DNA of 64,000 nt from Rheum nobile (GCA_027886185.1 WOAB01000858.1:248001-312000), one strand, 5' to 3'; positions 1 through 11,302 are shown, numbered from the stretch's first letter. The notes: a model not told the origin generated them from the letters alone. Translations and numbers: made by a program.

Positions 1-180
1 CATATCATATAGTTATAACATATGATTATATCATATAGTTATATCACATAACTATATGATATAATCATATGTTGTAACCATATGTTATAATCATATGATA
101 TAATCATATGTTATAATCACATGTTATAATCATATGATATAATCATATGCTATAATCACATGTTATAATCATACGAAGGA
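1..180. repeat. AT-rich tandem repeat of TTATAATCATATGATATAA-like units
   Basis: Short units built from ATCATATG, TTATAATC and ATGATATA repeat without interruption from the window edge. There is no coding potential. The array ends where the GC-rich word array upstream of the GRF zinc-finger gene begins, so it may be the outer flank of that transposon-like unit or a plain AT satellite. Confidence 0.8.
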
Positions 181-192
181 TACAATATAATA

Positions 193-335
193 GTGTGGGC
201 TGCACCATGTGCCGCCCATATTAGTTATGTGTGGGCTGCACCAAGTGCCGTCCAGATGTGTGATATAATCATCTGTGTGGGTTGCACCATGTGCCGCCCA
301 TAATAGTTATTTGGGCTGCACCATGTGCCGCCCAT
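193..335. repeat. Four copies of a quasi-palindromic word (left array)
   Basis: Four copies start near 193, 230, 274 and 312. Each reads TGGGCTGCA, a six-base spacer, then TGCCGCCCA, so the outer TGGGC and GCCCA arms pair. The array lies directly upstream of the TATA box of the GRF zinc-finger gene. The same word type recurs near 4361-4620, upstream of the convergent plant mobile domain gene. The arms contain TGGGC, which resembles the site II/TCP promoter element, but this match is inference. Confidence 0.85.
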
Positions 336-341
336 AATGCC

Positions 342-349
342 TATAAATA
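342..349 (+). promoter_or_regulatory. TATA box of the GRF zinc-finger gene
   Basis: TATAAATA lies 140 bp before the chosen ATG and just after the four-copy word array. The spacing suits a core promoter with a roughly 110-base 5' leader. Confidence 0.6.
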
Positions 350-488
350 CCACTGCTGGTTTCATCACTTCCACACCCACCCAAGTAGCCATTCAAGTTC
401 GGTATTGAAGAAATACCCTCCTTAAGATCAGCAAATTTCATTATTGGTAACATTATTCAGATCTAAGAAATCAAGATCGTGGGGTAGT

Positions 489-779
489 ATGGCTTCGTCG
501 TCCAGCACGTCCAACAGTTCATTGGCGTTGGGTTCAATGTGCCAATGCAATTTCCCAGTCGTTTTGTACACTTACGATAGGCCAATTCACTATAAAAGAA
601 GGTACCTCACATGCAAGGATTATATCCCAATGGAGCGGGATGGGGAAATGAGAGGTTGTCGTAGCTTCAGGTGGGTTGATCCATCATACGACGACAATGC
701 TGCCAAGATTATCAGAGAATTGGTACGGGAAAGAGATAAGCTTCAGAAGCTGTGCGAGAACCTTTCAGATTCAAACTAG
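489..779 (+). CDS. Small GRF-type zinc-finger protein
   Basis: A 96-residue protein if started at the ATG at 489; an in-frame ATG at 444 would add 15 residues. After a Ser-rich start it has Cys-x-Cys (residues 18 and 20), His34, Cys42 and then Gly-Cys57-x-Ser-Phe-x-Trp. This is the pattern of plant GRF zinc fingers, which bind nucleic acid and are common in small uncharacterised plant proteins and in transposons. The C-terminal 25 residues are charged and heptad-like (probable short coiled coil). The reading frame is intact. It is convergent with the plant mobile domain pseudogene and shares its promoter word, so it is probably the second gene of one mobile unit. Function unknown. Confidence 0.7.
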   Translation: MASSSSTSNSSLALGSMCQCNFPVVLYTYDRPIHYKRRYLTCKDYIPMERDGEMRGCRSFRWVDPSYDDNAAKIIRELVRERDKLQKLCENLSDSN

Positions 780-880
780 AAGTTAAAGAGGAAGATACGT
801 TATCAGGGTTATGATATAACAAAATAAGTTATAACTATGTTTTTTTAGTAGAGAAGTCGTCAATTGTATTTTCATATATT

Positions 881-1203
881 ATTATTACAACATTGAGTTG
901 GTGTCATTGTCTTGTGTCCATTATACTCTTTACCGAGTCAAGAGTTCTAAAGAAGGATGAGCATTCGATGACCAGGTCGAACATGCTGATCTGCTCTTTT
1001 TCCTAGCTGTTGCGCAGAAAAACATGCAATCTTCAAATTTCGAAATTTGAAGATTCTAAGTTTTTCTGCGATGCAACTAGAAGAAAGAGCATATGAGCAT
1101 GTTTGACCTGGTCATCGAATGCTCATCCTTCTTTAGAACTCTTGACTCGGTCAAGAGTATAATGGACACAAGACAATGACACCAACTCAATGCTGTAATA
1201 ATA
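881..1203. repeat. Near-perfect 320-bp hairpin
   Basis: The two arms pair around a centre at 1041/1042, where CTTCAAATTTCGAAATTTGAAG-type sequence forms the tip. Arms of about 160 bp match with scattered mismatches along their full length, including the outer ACAACATTGAGTTGG and its complement. No ORF runs through it. It lies 100 bp beyond the stop of the GRF gene. A transcript would fold into one long stem, so it could be a foldback element or a young MIRNA-like locus. Confidence 0.85.
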
Positions 1204-1255
1204 ACATTATTGCTGTTAGTTATTAAATAAGTCTTCAAATGTATGAATAATGTTA

Positions 1256-1452
1256 TTGTTACAACATTGAGTTGGAGTCATTGCCTGATGGCTATTATCC
1301 TGTTGACGAACTGAAGAATCCTAAAGGAGGGTGAGCCTATAATGACCAAGGTCGTCCCCATCGAACCTTCTAATTTGGCCCTTTTCCTGGCAGCATCACA
1401 TAAATACTTGAAATTGAACCGGGGTTTGTGGATTTCAAGTATTTATGTGACG
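1256..1452. repeat. Second, related hairpin with only the tip retained
   Basis: Its left part repeats the left arm of the hairpin at 881-1203 (ACAACATTGAGTTGG, then GGGTGAGC, ATGACCA and CTTTTCCTGGC in the same order). Its tip is different: CATCACATAAATACTTGAA at 1394 pairs with its complement ending at 1452. The matching right outer arm is missing, because plant mobile domain sequence begins there. The outer frame is therefore shared and the inner stem replaced. Confidence 0.65.
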
Positions 1453-1464
1453 CCTCTACATAAA

Positions 1465-4247
1465 TACGAGGCTGGACTGGCGCATGCGGACTCACGTAAG
1501 GATGCGACACCTGTAGATATCAGTCCAGGTACGCGTCGTGGACATCCCAAGCCATCGTGGCAAGATGACTCGTCAAGATGTAGGGGCAAAGATGATGCTC
1601 AAGCTGGTCCCACCTGTGCCAATGCGGGTCAAAGTACAATTGATATCGCCTCGTCCCCCTAAAATCATGAGGACGCACTGCAACCCGAGGCTCTATGATA
1701 TCGATGGGCCTGCTCTATCGATAACCGAACTGTCGGGTAAGCCTATCCGGCATGTACGGCTCCTCTACACTGAGAAAATGAATAGTCCCTCGATACGTGG
1801 AGGCCCTATGAGCACCTCAGAAATCAAGACCCTCATACGGCATCCACCGTATCTGCAATTAACCCCAAAATACAAAACATATATTAATTCATTAAGCCTA
1901 TCTTATAGTATATTAAAATGTAATAACAATACGTACATCCTCTGGCCTATACTCATCCAGTATTCGTCTGTAATGTAACTGGTTGCGACTTAAACGGACT
2001 GGGGTCCGACCAATGCAATATCGTGCAGTGCGTCGAAGGTTGTCGTCTGCACCTTCCTTGAGGTTAGGGTTGCCCGGGAAGTATACAAAGTACGTCCAAA
2101 TCCAAACTTGCGTATGGAGGAAGAAAGGCATTAGTTATAAACAATTAAACACAGTATATTAATGATTTAAATTACAATCGAACTATAATAAAGGTCTACC
2201 TCTAAGAGACGTGCGCAACCGGCCAACTGTGCAGCTCCACGTCGAGAAGCCTCTCCGAGGTTTCTAAAAAGGAGAGCTAGAACCCCGGTGCCCCAAGCTG
2301 TATGAACGACACGCTCCCAATCGACAAAAAGAGGTAGCAACGTAGTCTTCAGCTCGTTCGTCGACTTGTCAACGAAAATACTAGCCGACATGGTGTGCCA
2401 CAAGAAACCAGCTGCTATATCCTCTGGATATGCACCCTCCTCAATCATCCTCAACACATGCCTCCCTAGCTGGAATTGCTTGATCCAACCCTTCCTAAGG
2501 TCACAGACCATGTCAGCATCATCCTCATCTAAATTGTACTCCGAATCAATACCAAAGAGATAACCAAACAACGCCTCACACTCCGCCAGCTCGCTATCCT
2601 GACCGGTCCATGGTGACGTAACCTCAAATCCCTCAATCGGCAGCCCTAGAATCATCATAACATCATGTAGCGTAGGACCTATTTCGCCGAAGGGAAAGTG
2701 GAAGGTGTTCGTCTCTAGATGTCATCGCTCAACGAACGCTGAAATGAGGGTGTGATCAGCATTGCCGAACTGAAAATCAAGCAAACCGGTCAACCCCGTC
2801 TGCTGAGCAATCCAAAACCAGGAACCCTCCTCAGGGACCCCTCTGGGAATACGATCCCTCCAAAACACAAACTGTGTAGGGCGTGTCTGAACCCTCAAAG
2901 TCCTAACAACGTCCTCTGGAGGGTCCAATAACGCCTTCCTCCATATCAGCTCCGCAATGTGCGTATCAAAGTTCCTCAACACAGAAGGAAACTGCTGAGC
3001 TGGCTCAGGCGGAGGTGGGTCCTGCAGAGGTGGGTCTTGCTGAGGAGGATCCTGCTGAGCTGGCGGAGGTGGGTCCTGTTGAGCTGGCGGAGGTGGGTCC
3101 TCCTGAGGTGGCTGCTGCTCCGATGGATCCTGCTCTAGTGGGCCGGTAGTAAAGTCCGGATCCTCAGGGATAGTAGAAGGGCCGGTAGTAAAGTCCGGAT
3201 CCTCAGTAGCTGTAGTGGTAGGGGCATCCTCCATAACCACGTCCTCATCTGAACGGACGGGACCAACATCGTCCTCACTAAGCACCTCCGTGTCCTGCAA
3301 GACACCCACAACCCTCCTCTTGCGAGCAGATGCAGTAGTAGGGCGACTGTCTCGATTCGACCGTTTGATTTTACCCAATACATCCTATTTTGCCACAAGA
3401 AAATAATTATTTTCATTTTACTATTATTTTTTGGTTACATATACCTTAACAATTGTTCAAGAAAATTATTTTCTTATAAAATCAATATATTAAATATTTT
3501 CATTTTCATTAGGGCAATATATTTAATCTTATTTAACAACAAAATTGAGCCTATTACCTATATTGTCATTTTTAATTATGATTAAATACAATAAAAACTA
3601 AGTTTACAAGTCTACAATTACAGTAAAAAATTTATTAAATAAATTAGATTTAAAAAATTAAAACTAATGAGAAAACATACCTTTTCGATCGGCCTCCGTT
3701 CATATTTCCGCTTTTGACGAACATGATTTTCCGCCAAATCATCCACCGCCTCCATAGCAACCGCTAAAGCCACGTCGAAAGCATTGTCCGCCCCGATATC
3801 CACCTCCTCGGTCCTAGCCGGCAATCTATCCTCCTCGCCCAAAACCACCCCGCCGCCGTCGGTAACCTCGATGTTCGCCGGCAATCTGGGCGGCACCTCG
3901 TGCAGCCCAAAAACCCCCTTGTCCCCGGTTCTGGGCGGCACCTCATGCAGCCCAGAACCCCCCTCGTCCCGGGATCTGAGCGGCACCACGTGCAGCCCAG
4001 AACCCTCCGCCGCGTTGACTATGCTCCGCCCCGGTGAGTCTCCTATGCCCCGACTACTCAACCTACCCCCGCCAGCAAAACAACGCCGGAAAGACTTCGC
4101 CGCATCCGCCGTCGAGTCCGCCGTCGAGTCCACTGGATCGGCGCTGCCGTCGAGATCTCCGGCCGCCGCCGCCATTTCCTCCCTTTCAACCTCCGCCCAT
4201 ATCTCGTCAATGGATATCATTTTGCCGGAATCCGCCATGTCTCTCAC
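1465..4247 (-). pseudogene. Plant mobile domain (MAIN-like) gene, broken
   Basis: Four exons are visible on the minus strand: 4247-3681, 3384-2200, about 2106-1937 and 1852 to about 1465. The first two join in phase zero at GT/AG borders. Exon 1 encodes an acidic N-terminus with three copies of a GLHEVPPR-like repeat. Exon 2 gives a Pro/Gln/Asp-rich linker and then the domain start (FHFPFGE...LHDV...LGLP). Exons 3 and 4 continue with EYRPEDV, WMPYEG and a Trp/His-rich C-terminal block typical of transposon-borne plant mobile domain proteins. TGA at 2722-2724 replaces an expected Trp, and further in-frame TGA and TAG codons interrupt exon 4. The exon 2/3 junction is one base out of frame. Cellular MAIN/MAIL proteins act in silencing and genome stability; this copy looks dead. 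Confidence 0.8.
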
Positions 4248-4309
4248 CTCCCTTTCAACTTTCTTTTCTTGAAAGAAATTTTTCGCCTTTGAACTCTCTC
4301 GGAGAAGAC

Positions 4310-4622
4310 GATCTCGGCGGCAATAAATACCGCCGAGATCGATTTTTTTTTTCGGTCACAGGTGGACGGCACCTATTGCCGCCCACGTTCAAAATTTGAA
4401 ATCCCCGCCCATGTTCAAATTTTGAACATTATGTGGGCGGCAATTATTGCCGCCCACAATTAAACCGAGTTGGGAAAAAATCTTTTTTTTTTTACAAAAA
4501 ATTAAAATTCCTAAACCGGGTTCGATAAAAAAAAAAGCCTGGGCGACAACTAGTGCAGCCCATCTGAATCGGGTTTTTTAAAAACCGGTTCAGAAGCTGG
4601 GCTGCACTAGTTGCCGCCCACA
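4310..4622. repeat. Palindromic word array upstream of the plant mobile domain gene (right array)
   Basis: Four words lie at 4361-4386, 4433-4457, 4540-4562 and 4598-4620. Each has a TGGGC or TGGAC arm, a GGCA...TGCC core and a GCCCA arm. The last two are mutually inverted and flank GGTTTTTTAAAAACC, giving an 80-bp hairpin. A further GC palindrome at 4310-4341 encloses a TATTTAT motif, a possible TATA box for the minus-strand gene starting at 4247. The word matches the one at 193-335, so the unit is framed by the same sequence on both sides. Confidence 0.8.
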
Positions 4623-4922
4623 GAGTGCAAGGTTGAAGAAAAGGAAGTGCGCGGTTTGTCGCCGTTAGTTTAGTGCGTATTTCATGTAGAATGGTGGGCA
4701 TTGGAGTTATCTCTCATGAGCTATGGTAGCGGGACGTGATATGTGGAGCTATTCAGGCCGTAATGAGATAAAGTCGAGCTAGGAACATGTGACGTGTTGC
4801 GCTCTCTCGATTACTCTGTTGATCTCGATCAAGTTCAGTACATGTGACGCGTCATGTACTCTTCCTGCAACTCTTAGCACACATTAAAACATGGAGGTTT
4901 GTAACCATCAAAACAAAGGAAG
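4623..4922. other. No recognised gene
   Basis: Mixed sequence between the word array and the RNase H relic. I see no ORF, repeat array or terminal structure here that I can defend. Confidence 0.5.
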
Positions 4923-5313
4923 TTGGGAACCCTTACACCTAGGATTTCAACAATTGTTTATGTATTGTTCCCTTGGATGAGTTGTGGGGTATTTATTATG
5001 GCCTTGAACTTGCTTAAGACTATCGATGTCGCAGTGCGGTGGTGGAATCTTACTCGACTCTTGTCATTGGCTTGTTACAAAAGAAACTTGGACCCTCACA
5101 TCCCCTTGCTAGAGTAGCTCGTTCGTGCCTTAGCTTTATGACTAGAGATTGACTTGTCCAATGTCACCCTGTTTATTGGGAGGCAAATTGCGTTGTCGGT
5201 CGTCTGCCCTCAATTGCTTTAAATTTTCATATCAATTTTCATGTTTTAGTCGAATCTATTAATAGTGATTTTTATGTTAGGAGTGTGACTATGCCCCATT
5301 TAATTAAACTTTA
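4923..5313 (+). pseudogene. RNase H-like relic (LINE or reverse-transcriptase-associated type)
   Basis: Two frames together read like the C-terminal half of a plant RVT_3/RNase H domain: an Ala-Leu-Asn-Leu-Leu helix, then VESYSTLVIGLLQ (DNA-binding face), then HPLARV and VYWEANCVVGRL, equal to the family's hVyREANrvAD motif. A one-base frameshift near 5038 and an in-frame TGA near 5150 break it. No upstream reverse transcriptase is present, so it is a 5'-truncated LINE tail or a stray RNase H fragment. Confidence 0.6.
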
Positions 5314-5779
5314 GCGTAATTTTTTTTTCCAATAAAGTGTGTGAGAGTATTGTCTTTCTTGATAATTTTTTTTTATAAAACCTGAAAAAAGAAACATAGT
5401 CATATTGTATTTACCTTAAATCAAGTACGAGTAATTGATATGCAATTTATCAATTATATAACTTAAACTTTATCTAGTTATTAATTATAATGCTTAATAT
5501 TTTTTTTATTATACTATTACTTTTTGCACATATTATTAGAGTTTAGGAATCCAATTCTTGCACGTCATTTTATAAGAAAATAGTGATTCAAAAATAAGCA
5601 AAATTATCAAAATAATTGCATCAACAGATTGTAGTTTCTGATCAAACAATCCATATTGTACAGTTAGTCTACCTGGACTTCAGCAGCTCTTTGGGAAATT
5701 TATGTTTTTTTGGGTCGAAAATGGGAAATGTATGTAGTGTACTGATTAATAAAGTCAAGGACGTACTATCTCGTAGGTA
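5314..5779. other. AT-rich spacer without a gene
   Basis: Low-complexity AT-rich DNA that ends at the 9-bp duplication marking the MULE border. No coding or structural feature is supported. Confidence 0.6.
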
Positions 5780-5788
5780 GAGAAAAAC
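5780..5788. other. 9-bp target-site duplication, left copy
   Basis: GAGAAAAAC here is repeated exactly at 25248-25256. Nine bases is the diagnostic duplication length of Mutator-like elements. The element starts with GGGAAAAGATCCTGTGAG at 5789. Confidence 0.8.
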
Positions 5789-6261
5789 GGGAAAAGATCC
5801 TGTGAGAACGTGATAGGGCGTTAGGAATAAGGATGGATCTGCGCTGTCCGTTTCACCCTCCTTCATTAAAATTTCTTTTAGGCGCGTTCCTTGGCGCGTG
5901 CCCCTTTCTTATTCTTTCTTGTTCGCCAATCCAACAGTACGGCTCTTCTCGATTTGCTGAAATCATTGCCGCCATCTTCTACACTCCATGGATTTGCTGA
6001 AATCGTCTTCTGTTTGTTTTCGCATTCACCTCTTTGATCTCGCATTCATCTTATTCCTTTGATTCCCTATAAATTTGTTGTTGATTACCTGCTTCAACTG
6101 ATTTTGACGTGCTAAATTAGTCTCGCCTGCAAATCCCTTGAAATTGGGGTTTTTCTTTCTCGTTTTCGATGGATTCAGGTAAGTTCTCAGTGTTGTTGTT
6201 GTTTTGTTTATAATATCGTATTTTGCTTCGTATTGCTTTAAATCTCTATAGTTTCTATTGT

Positions 6262-6960
6262 TTTTCTTGTTGTTTTAACATATGAACACATTCTCTTTGT
6301 ATTTCACATATGAACACATTTTCTGGTTCATATGAACATATTCTCTTCTTTTTTTTAGGTTTACGTACATTCTCTTGGCTTTTGCATATGAACACATCTT
6401 TTTATATGTATGCACACATGTGTTTACCTGTCATTAATACATTATTAATTCATCTTTCCATTTATTTGGTCTTTCATATATTATCTCTACATTTTGCATA
6501 TGCACACAATAAAGTTTTAGTGTTTCATATACTGTATATGCACACTGTGTAAGCTGATGTATGCACACAAATGTGTTTAGCATATGAACACATCTGTGTT
6601 AGCATATGAACACATCTGTGTTAGCATATGAACACATCTTAATTTCATCTTTCCATGTAGTTTTAGTGCTTCATATATTATAAATGCACACACTGGAAGT
6701 TGAGGTATGCACACAACATTGTTAATTATATGCACACATATGAACACATCTGTTTATATGTATGCACACATGTGTTTACCTGGCATGAATACAATATTAA
6801 TTCATCTTTCCATATAGTTAGTCTTTCATATATTATCTATGCACACACTAGAAGTTAAGTTATGCACACAACAGTGTTAATAATATGCACACATGAGTTT
6901 TAATATATGCACACAACATTCTGCAACTTTTATTTTTGTATTATGTTGGACAACTTTTTT
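6262..6960. repeat. CATATGMACACA motif array in transposase intron 1
   Basis: Dozens of short motifs of the type CATATGAACACA, TATGCACACA and ATGCACACAACA are spaced 15-50 bases apart through the 785-bp first intron. The + strand always carries the ACACA side. The array stops at the acceptor at 6963, and the coding exons contain none. Confidence 0.85.
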
Positions 6961-7801
6961 CAGGAAAGGGTGAAATGGAGGAGAAGAAGTTTCTCCATAC
7001 AATATTATTGAGTATCATTCTCCTGTGTGTGATGATGAATTGAAGCCATATGTTGGACAACTTTTCCCTTCGGTTGAAGCTGCCATTCAGTTTTATCGAA
7101 TCTATGCAGAAGCATGTGGTTTTTCTATACGTGTGAATTCATCCAAGAAAGCAAAGGATGGGTCAAATGTTATCATATGGAAGTATCTAGTTTGCAATAG
7201 AGAAGGGTTCAAGCATGTATCTCCTTATGCTGAGTTCAATCCTGCTGAAGGAGATCTTGTTAAAAGAAGGACGGTGTCCAACAGGTGCGGATGTGATGCT
7301 AAAATGTGGTTCAGATTCGCAGGAAATGATGGCTACCGAGTGACACATTTTGTTAGTGAACATACACATCCCATGCTACGGAAGTCTGAAATGCAGTTTT
7401 CTAAAAGCAGCAGGAAAGTCACAACATTTCACCAAGACTTCATCATGAACTGCATTAAATCAAATATCGGTGTTAGCAAGAGTTACAAAGTCTACAAGAA
7501 TTTAGTTGGTTCATATGCTAATGTAGGTGCTACTGTTGTTGATTTCAAGAAGTTTTTGAGAGGTCTCAATTCATACATGGTAGGCTCTGATGCACAAATG
7601 GTGCTTGATGACTTCTACAAGAGGAAGGAACGATCTGATTCGTTCTACTTTAACTATTTTGTTAACAAGGAGGACCAACTATGCCGCTTGTTTTGGTGTG
7701 ATGCTATTAGTAGGAAGAGTTTCTCTTATTTTGGTGACGTTGTTTCAGCTGATGCTACCTACCAACTGAATTTGTATGTACTTTCTTCCATCACCCTTTA
7801 A

Positions 7802-8040
7802 ATATGTTAATTACATATGCACACTGAAATAGGAAGACATATGAACACAGTAATCAATTACATATGCACATCCATGATTTAACATATGCACACATGAGAC
7901 TTGGGATATACACACTAGGTATATGATATGAACACACTGACTTGTAAATTTCTTCATTGCACATGAACACATTTGTATACCATCTGCACACATTAATGCA
8001 TTTCATATGAACAAATTATCAATAACAAATGCACACAGTA
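7802..8040. repeat. CATATGMACACA motif array in transposase intron 2
   Basis: The same motif in the same strand orientation fills most of the 298-bp second intron, between the donor at 7774 and the acceptor at 8071. Confidence 0.85.
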
Positions 8041-9599
8041 TTGATGTGTTTACTTTTTATTGATGTTGTAGGTATAACATGGTTTTCGTTCCATTTACTG
8101 GTGTTGATAATCATAAAAAGTCTATTACGTTTGCTGCTGGTTTGCTGTTGAATGAAGATATACCTTCTTATGTGTGGTTATTTGATAATTTGAAAAAGGC
8201 AATGGGCCGTGAGCCGTATGTGATTCTAACTGACCAAGATGCTGCTGTTAAATCTGCTGTTGAGCAAGTTTTTAGTGGTTTTGTTCATCGGTTATGTATG
8301 TGGCATATCATGAAGAAGGTCAATCTGAAAGTGAGATTCCCTCATATGACATGTCTTACTACTATTGATGGATTCCATAAGAAGTTTAATGGCATTGTTT
8401 GGAGCGATGAACTTACTCCTATTCAGTTTGAAGAGTAGTGGTCTACTATTATTTCTGAATGTGGTCTGGAGATGAATGAGTGGTTGGGAGTTATGTTTGA
8501 TCTAAGATGTTACTGGATACCTTCATTCTTCCATGATGTTAAGATGGCTGGCCTGTTGAGGACAACGTCTCGGTCTGAAAGCCAAAACAGTTTCTTTGGT
8601 AATTTTCTTGGGTCGCAGTCAACTCTTGTTGTGTTCATGATGCAGTTTAATAGTGCAATTGAGTCACAAAGGCACAATCAGAAGAAGTTGGATATGGATT
8701 CTTCCACTTGCTCTCCATGCTTGAAGACGCCGTTGGAGATAGAAAGGCATTGTTCTTCAATCTACACCATCAACATGTTCTATGATGTGCAGAAAGAGAT
8801 TTGTGGTGCTACTTACCAGTGTTCGCTTGTTGATCTGAGGAAGGAAACCGATATTCATCAATATGAAGTTAGTTTCCCAGTTGGGAAAAATCATACAATT
8901 CAACATGTGATTGCTAGTGATGACTACCACTGTTCTTGCAACAAGTTCCTTAGTGTAGGTATTCCTTGCGGCCATATCTTCATGGTATTTAAAAATCTTG
9001 GTATCAAGTCATTACCTACAAAGTTCATTAATACTCGTTGGACGAAGCAAGCAATTTTACAGCCTCTTTTTGAAGTGGATGGTTCAGTTGACGATGGTAG
9101 TGTTCAGATTGATGAGAAGAAGCAATTGGTGACTGAACTTTTGTCAGAGATGCATTATTGTGTTGATATTTTGGGTGACAATGTTGATAAAATGAAGGAG
9201 TTTTTGTGTGTGATAAAGAAGCAAAAGGAAACTTTTATGAGTGTAGCAACAGTTGAGACATCTGCTTCCACCTCAACAAGAAATTATTCAAAATTTGTAG
9301 GTGCTTTACCAGATCAAGTTAATGTTCATCCTCCTCCACGAGCAAACAACAAGGGCATGAAGAGACGCATTAGGAGTGGACAAGAGATCGGGATAGAAAA
9401 CTCAAAGAAGCAAAAGAGAACATGTGTGATTTGCAAAAAGTCTGGACAAAATTATAAGACATGCCCTCAATATGAGGAATAGGGAACACTTGTTATAGAT
9501 TCAAAATTTTAACGAAATATTGATTCAAGTTGTATTTTTTTTCGTTAGCTTTTCTTATTCAAATATTCTGTGTTTTCTTTTGTTATTGAAACTTTTACA

Positions 9600-10020
9600 C
9601 ACTTTTTGTTTCATGTGCAGAAACTAGATATATTATATGAACACAGTAGGTATGTCATATGCACACACTGGCTCTCACCATATGCTTACAAGAGCTTTCA
9701 TGATATGCACACAGAAGAATCCATCATATGCACACAGAAGAATCCATCATATGCACACAGAAGAACTCATCATATGCATAGAGAAGAAATCACCATACAC
9801 TGTTTCATGTGCAGAAACTAGATATAATATATGAACACACTAGGTATGTCATATGCACACACTGGCTCTCACCATTCGTAGACTTCCTTTATATGCACAA
9901 ACAAGAATACATATATGCACACACAAGAATTCAACATATGCACACACTAGCTATACATATGCACACGGTAAGCTTACCATTTGCACACAAAACACTGAAT
10001 AAATGCACAAAAAATATTAG
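9600..10020. repeat. Motif array and internal duplications between the two MULE genes
   Basis: The spacer between the convergent genes repeats CATATGCACACAGAAGAATC-like units of 24 bp three times at 9713-9785. It also carries a 75-bp direct repeat: the block starting TTTCATGTGCAGAAACTAG near 9610 recurs near 9804. The orientation of the CATATGCACACA motif is the same as in both genes' introns. Confidence 0.8.
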
Positions 10021-10175
10021 CATTTTATACATTCACTCACAAAAGCAGTACATTGTTATTCATTACAAAACAAAATAAAACCTTCAATTGTCTTCTACCG
10101 TAGATGTCTTACTAACATTCAAGCAACTACAACGTTAAATTGTTTTGTTCAAAACACAATGTAACATTACAACAT

Positions 10176-10532
10176 TCATAGCTTTTTCTTGTTGGCTGCA
10201 TAATTTTTCCTCTTTAGATAGGCTTCAAGCAACTGCTCAAATTTCTTCTTGTGCTCATTGTGCTCACATTTGAGGAAAGTAGAGCAGTACTTCACTCTCA
10301 AATTGTTCAACTGCTTTTGGTTTTCCTTCAGCAGACCACTGCCCCAATCTGACAACCCATTCCCTTTGTATGTTTCCATGTGTCTCATGGCAAAAATCTC
10401 ACAGTCTATCTTGTTTTTCCCATCCCTCTAGTTCATCTCTAGTCTCTCAGTGGAAACTTTGTTTACATCCATTATGATTTGAGCTTTCGTTGTCATCTGA
10501 TTTTCCATGAGAAAATTCACAAATAAAGTTCT
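10176..10532 (-). pseudogene. Terminal exon of the Ulp1 gene with the catalytic cysteine
   Basis: The acceptor GTCGCAG precedes 10532. The exon reads through a TAG (EMN-stop-RDGKNK) to the catalytic Cys in DCEIFAMRHMETYKG, the C48 signature, with Glu where Gly is usual. It then has a Lys-rich tail ending in TGA at 10176. It is separated from the His/Asp exon (18400-18269) by the nested Ty3 element, which lies wholly in the intron. Confidence 0.8.
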
Positions 10533-10568
10533 CTGCGACAAAAAAAACATAAGTTAGTAATAATTTTC

Positions 10569-11302
10569 TGATACGGGGTTAGCCGTGTAGAAGATGGATC
10601 TAGGCAACGGATCTCAAAACAAAAGAAAACACAAGATTAGAACAATGGCGGAAGTGAAACTAATGGATAGGATAATAGATAGAACCAATAGAAACGACGA
10701 GAAAACCCGCTTGCTTGATAGCAAGGAACCTTGTCGAACGATCTACCAACCCGATCTCTACAACGCCACACAACCAAGAATCGCTGACGAACTTGGAGCA
10801 CGGAGAGGATTGCTTATGATGTACGAAATCACCAACTCCAGAGGGACTTGACAAAGACGAAAACAACTAAGCAGGAAAGAACAATCGATTGAGACTCTCA
10901 CGGGGAGCCGAGTTTTCAAAGCAAAAACCAAGCTCTGTTTTTGTGTTTTAACAATATGAGAAATCTGACTAATGAAGAAGACAAGGGAGGCCTTAAATAC
11001 CCTAGGAGGGCCGGCCCTAGCTTCCCAAAAACGGGTTACACTTAATCCCGAAATATCCGAAAATAGAAAGCTTAAAACAATTAAATAATAGTCCTAAAAA
11101 TATCCAATGCAGAAATTAATAAGACTAAATATAGGTAACATTGACCATTAAAGTCAACGCCTTGACTTTGGGCTTGTCCTCTTCGTCATGTGATACATCA
11201 TGTGCCATAAACGTCTCCAGCTCTTGACGTAGTTCCTTCAATCTTGACCTAGTAATCGGTCCATCAAAGGTTAGCACTAATGGCGGGGATGAATCATCAT
11301 CA
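10569..11302 (-). repeat. 3' LTR of the Ty3 element
   Basis: It matches 17486-18216 throughout. It carries the last 60 or so codons of pol and, on the minus strand, a TATTTAA box near 10995. Confidence 0.93.

Larger units (their letters stand above)
6169..9482 (+). pseudogene. FAR1-related MULE transposase, two disabling lesions
   Basis: Three exons: 6169-6178 (MDSG start, GT donor at 6179), 6964-7773 and 8072-9482. Domains in order are a FAR1 DNA-binding domain (Tyr-Ala-x-x-Cys-Gly-Phe-Ser-Ile-Arg, then Cys-Gly-Cys and His-Thr-His-Pro), a MULE transposase core (SADATYQ, then ILTDQDAAV, then SRSESQN), a SWIM zinc finger (CSCNKF...GIPCGHIF) and a C-terminal Cys-rich knuckle. The exon 2/3 splice in phase restores the conserved YNMVFVPFTGVDNH stretch. 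Lesions: the ATG frame and the FAR1 frame differ by one base near 6985, and TAG at 8436-8438 interrupts an otherwise continuous frame (CAG expected). The enzyme would act in the nucleus, cutting and inserting element ends. Confidence 0.85.

Noticed and set aside
2366..2563. Plus-strand ORFs over the plant mobile domain gene
   Set aside because: Shadow frames of the minus-strand exons; the minus strand carries the conserved domain motifs and splice sites.
9600..10050. Possible CRISPR-like array of regularly repeated 24-bp units
   Set aside because: The spacers are not unique or uniform, the host is a plant, and the repeats are variants of the MULE motif.
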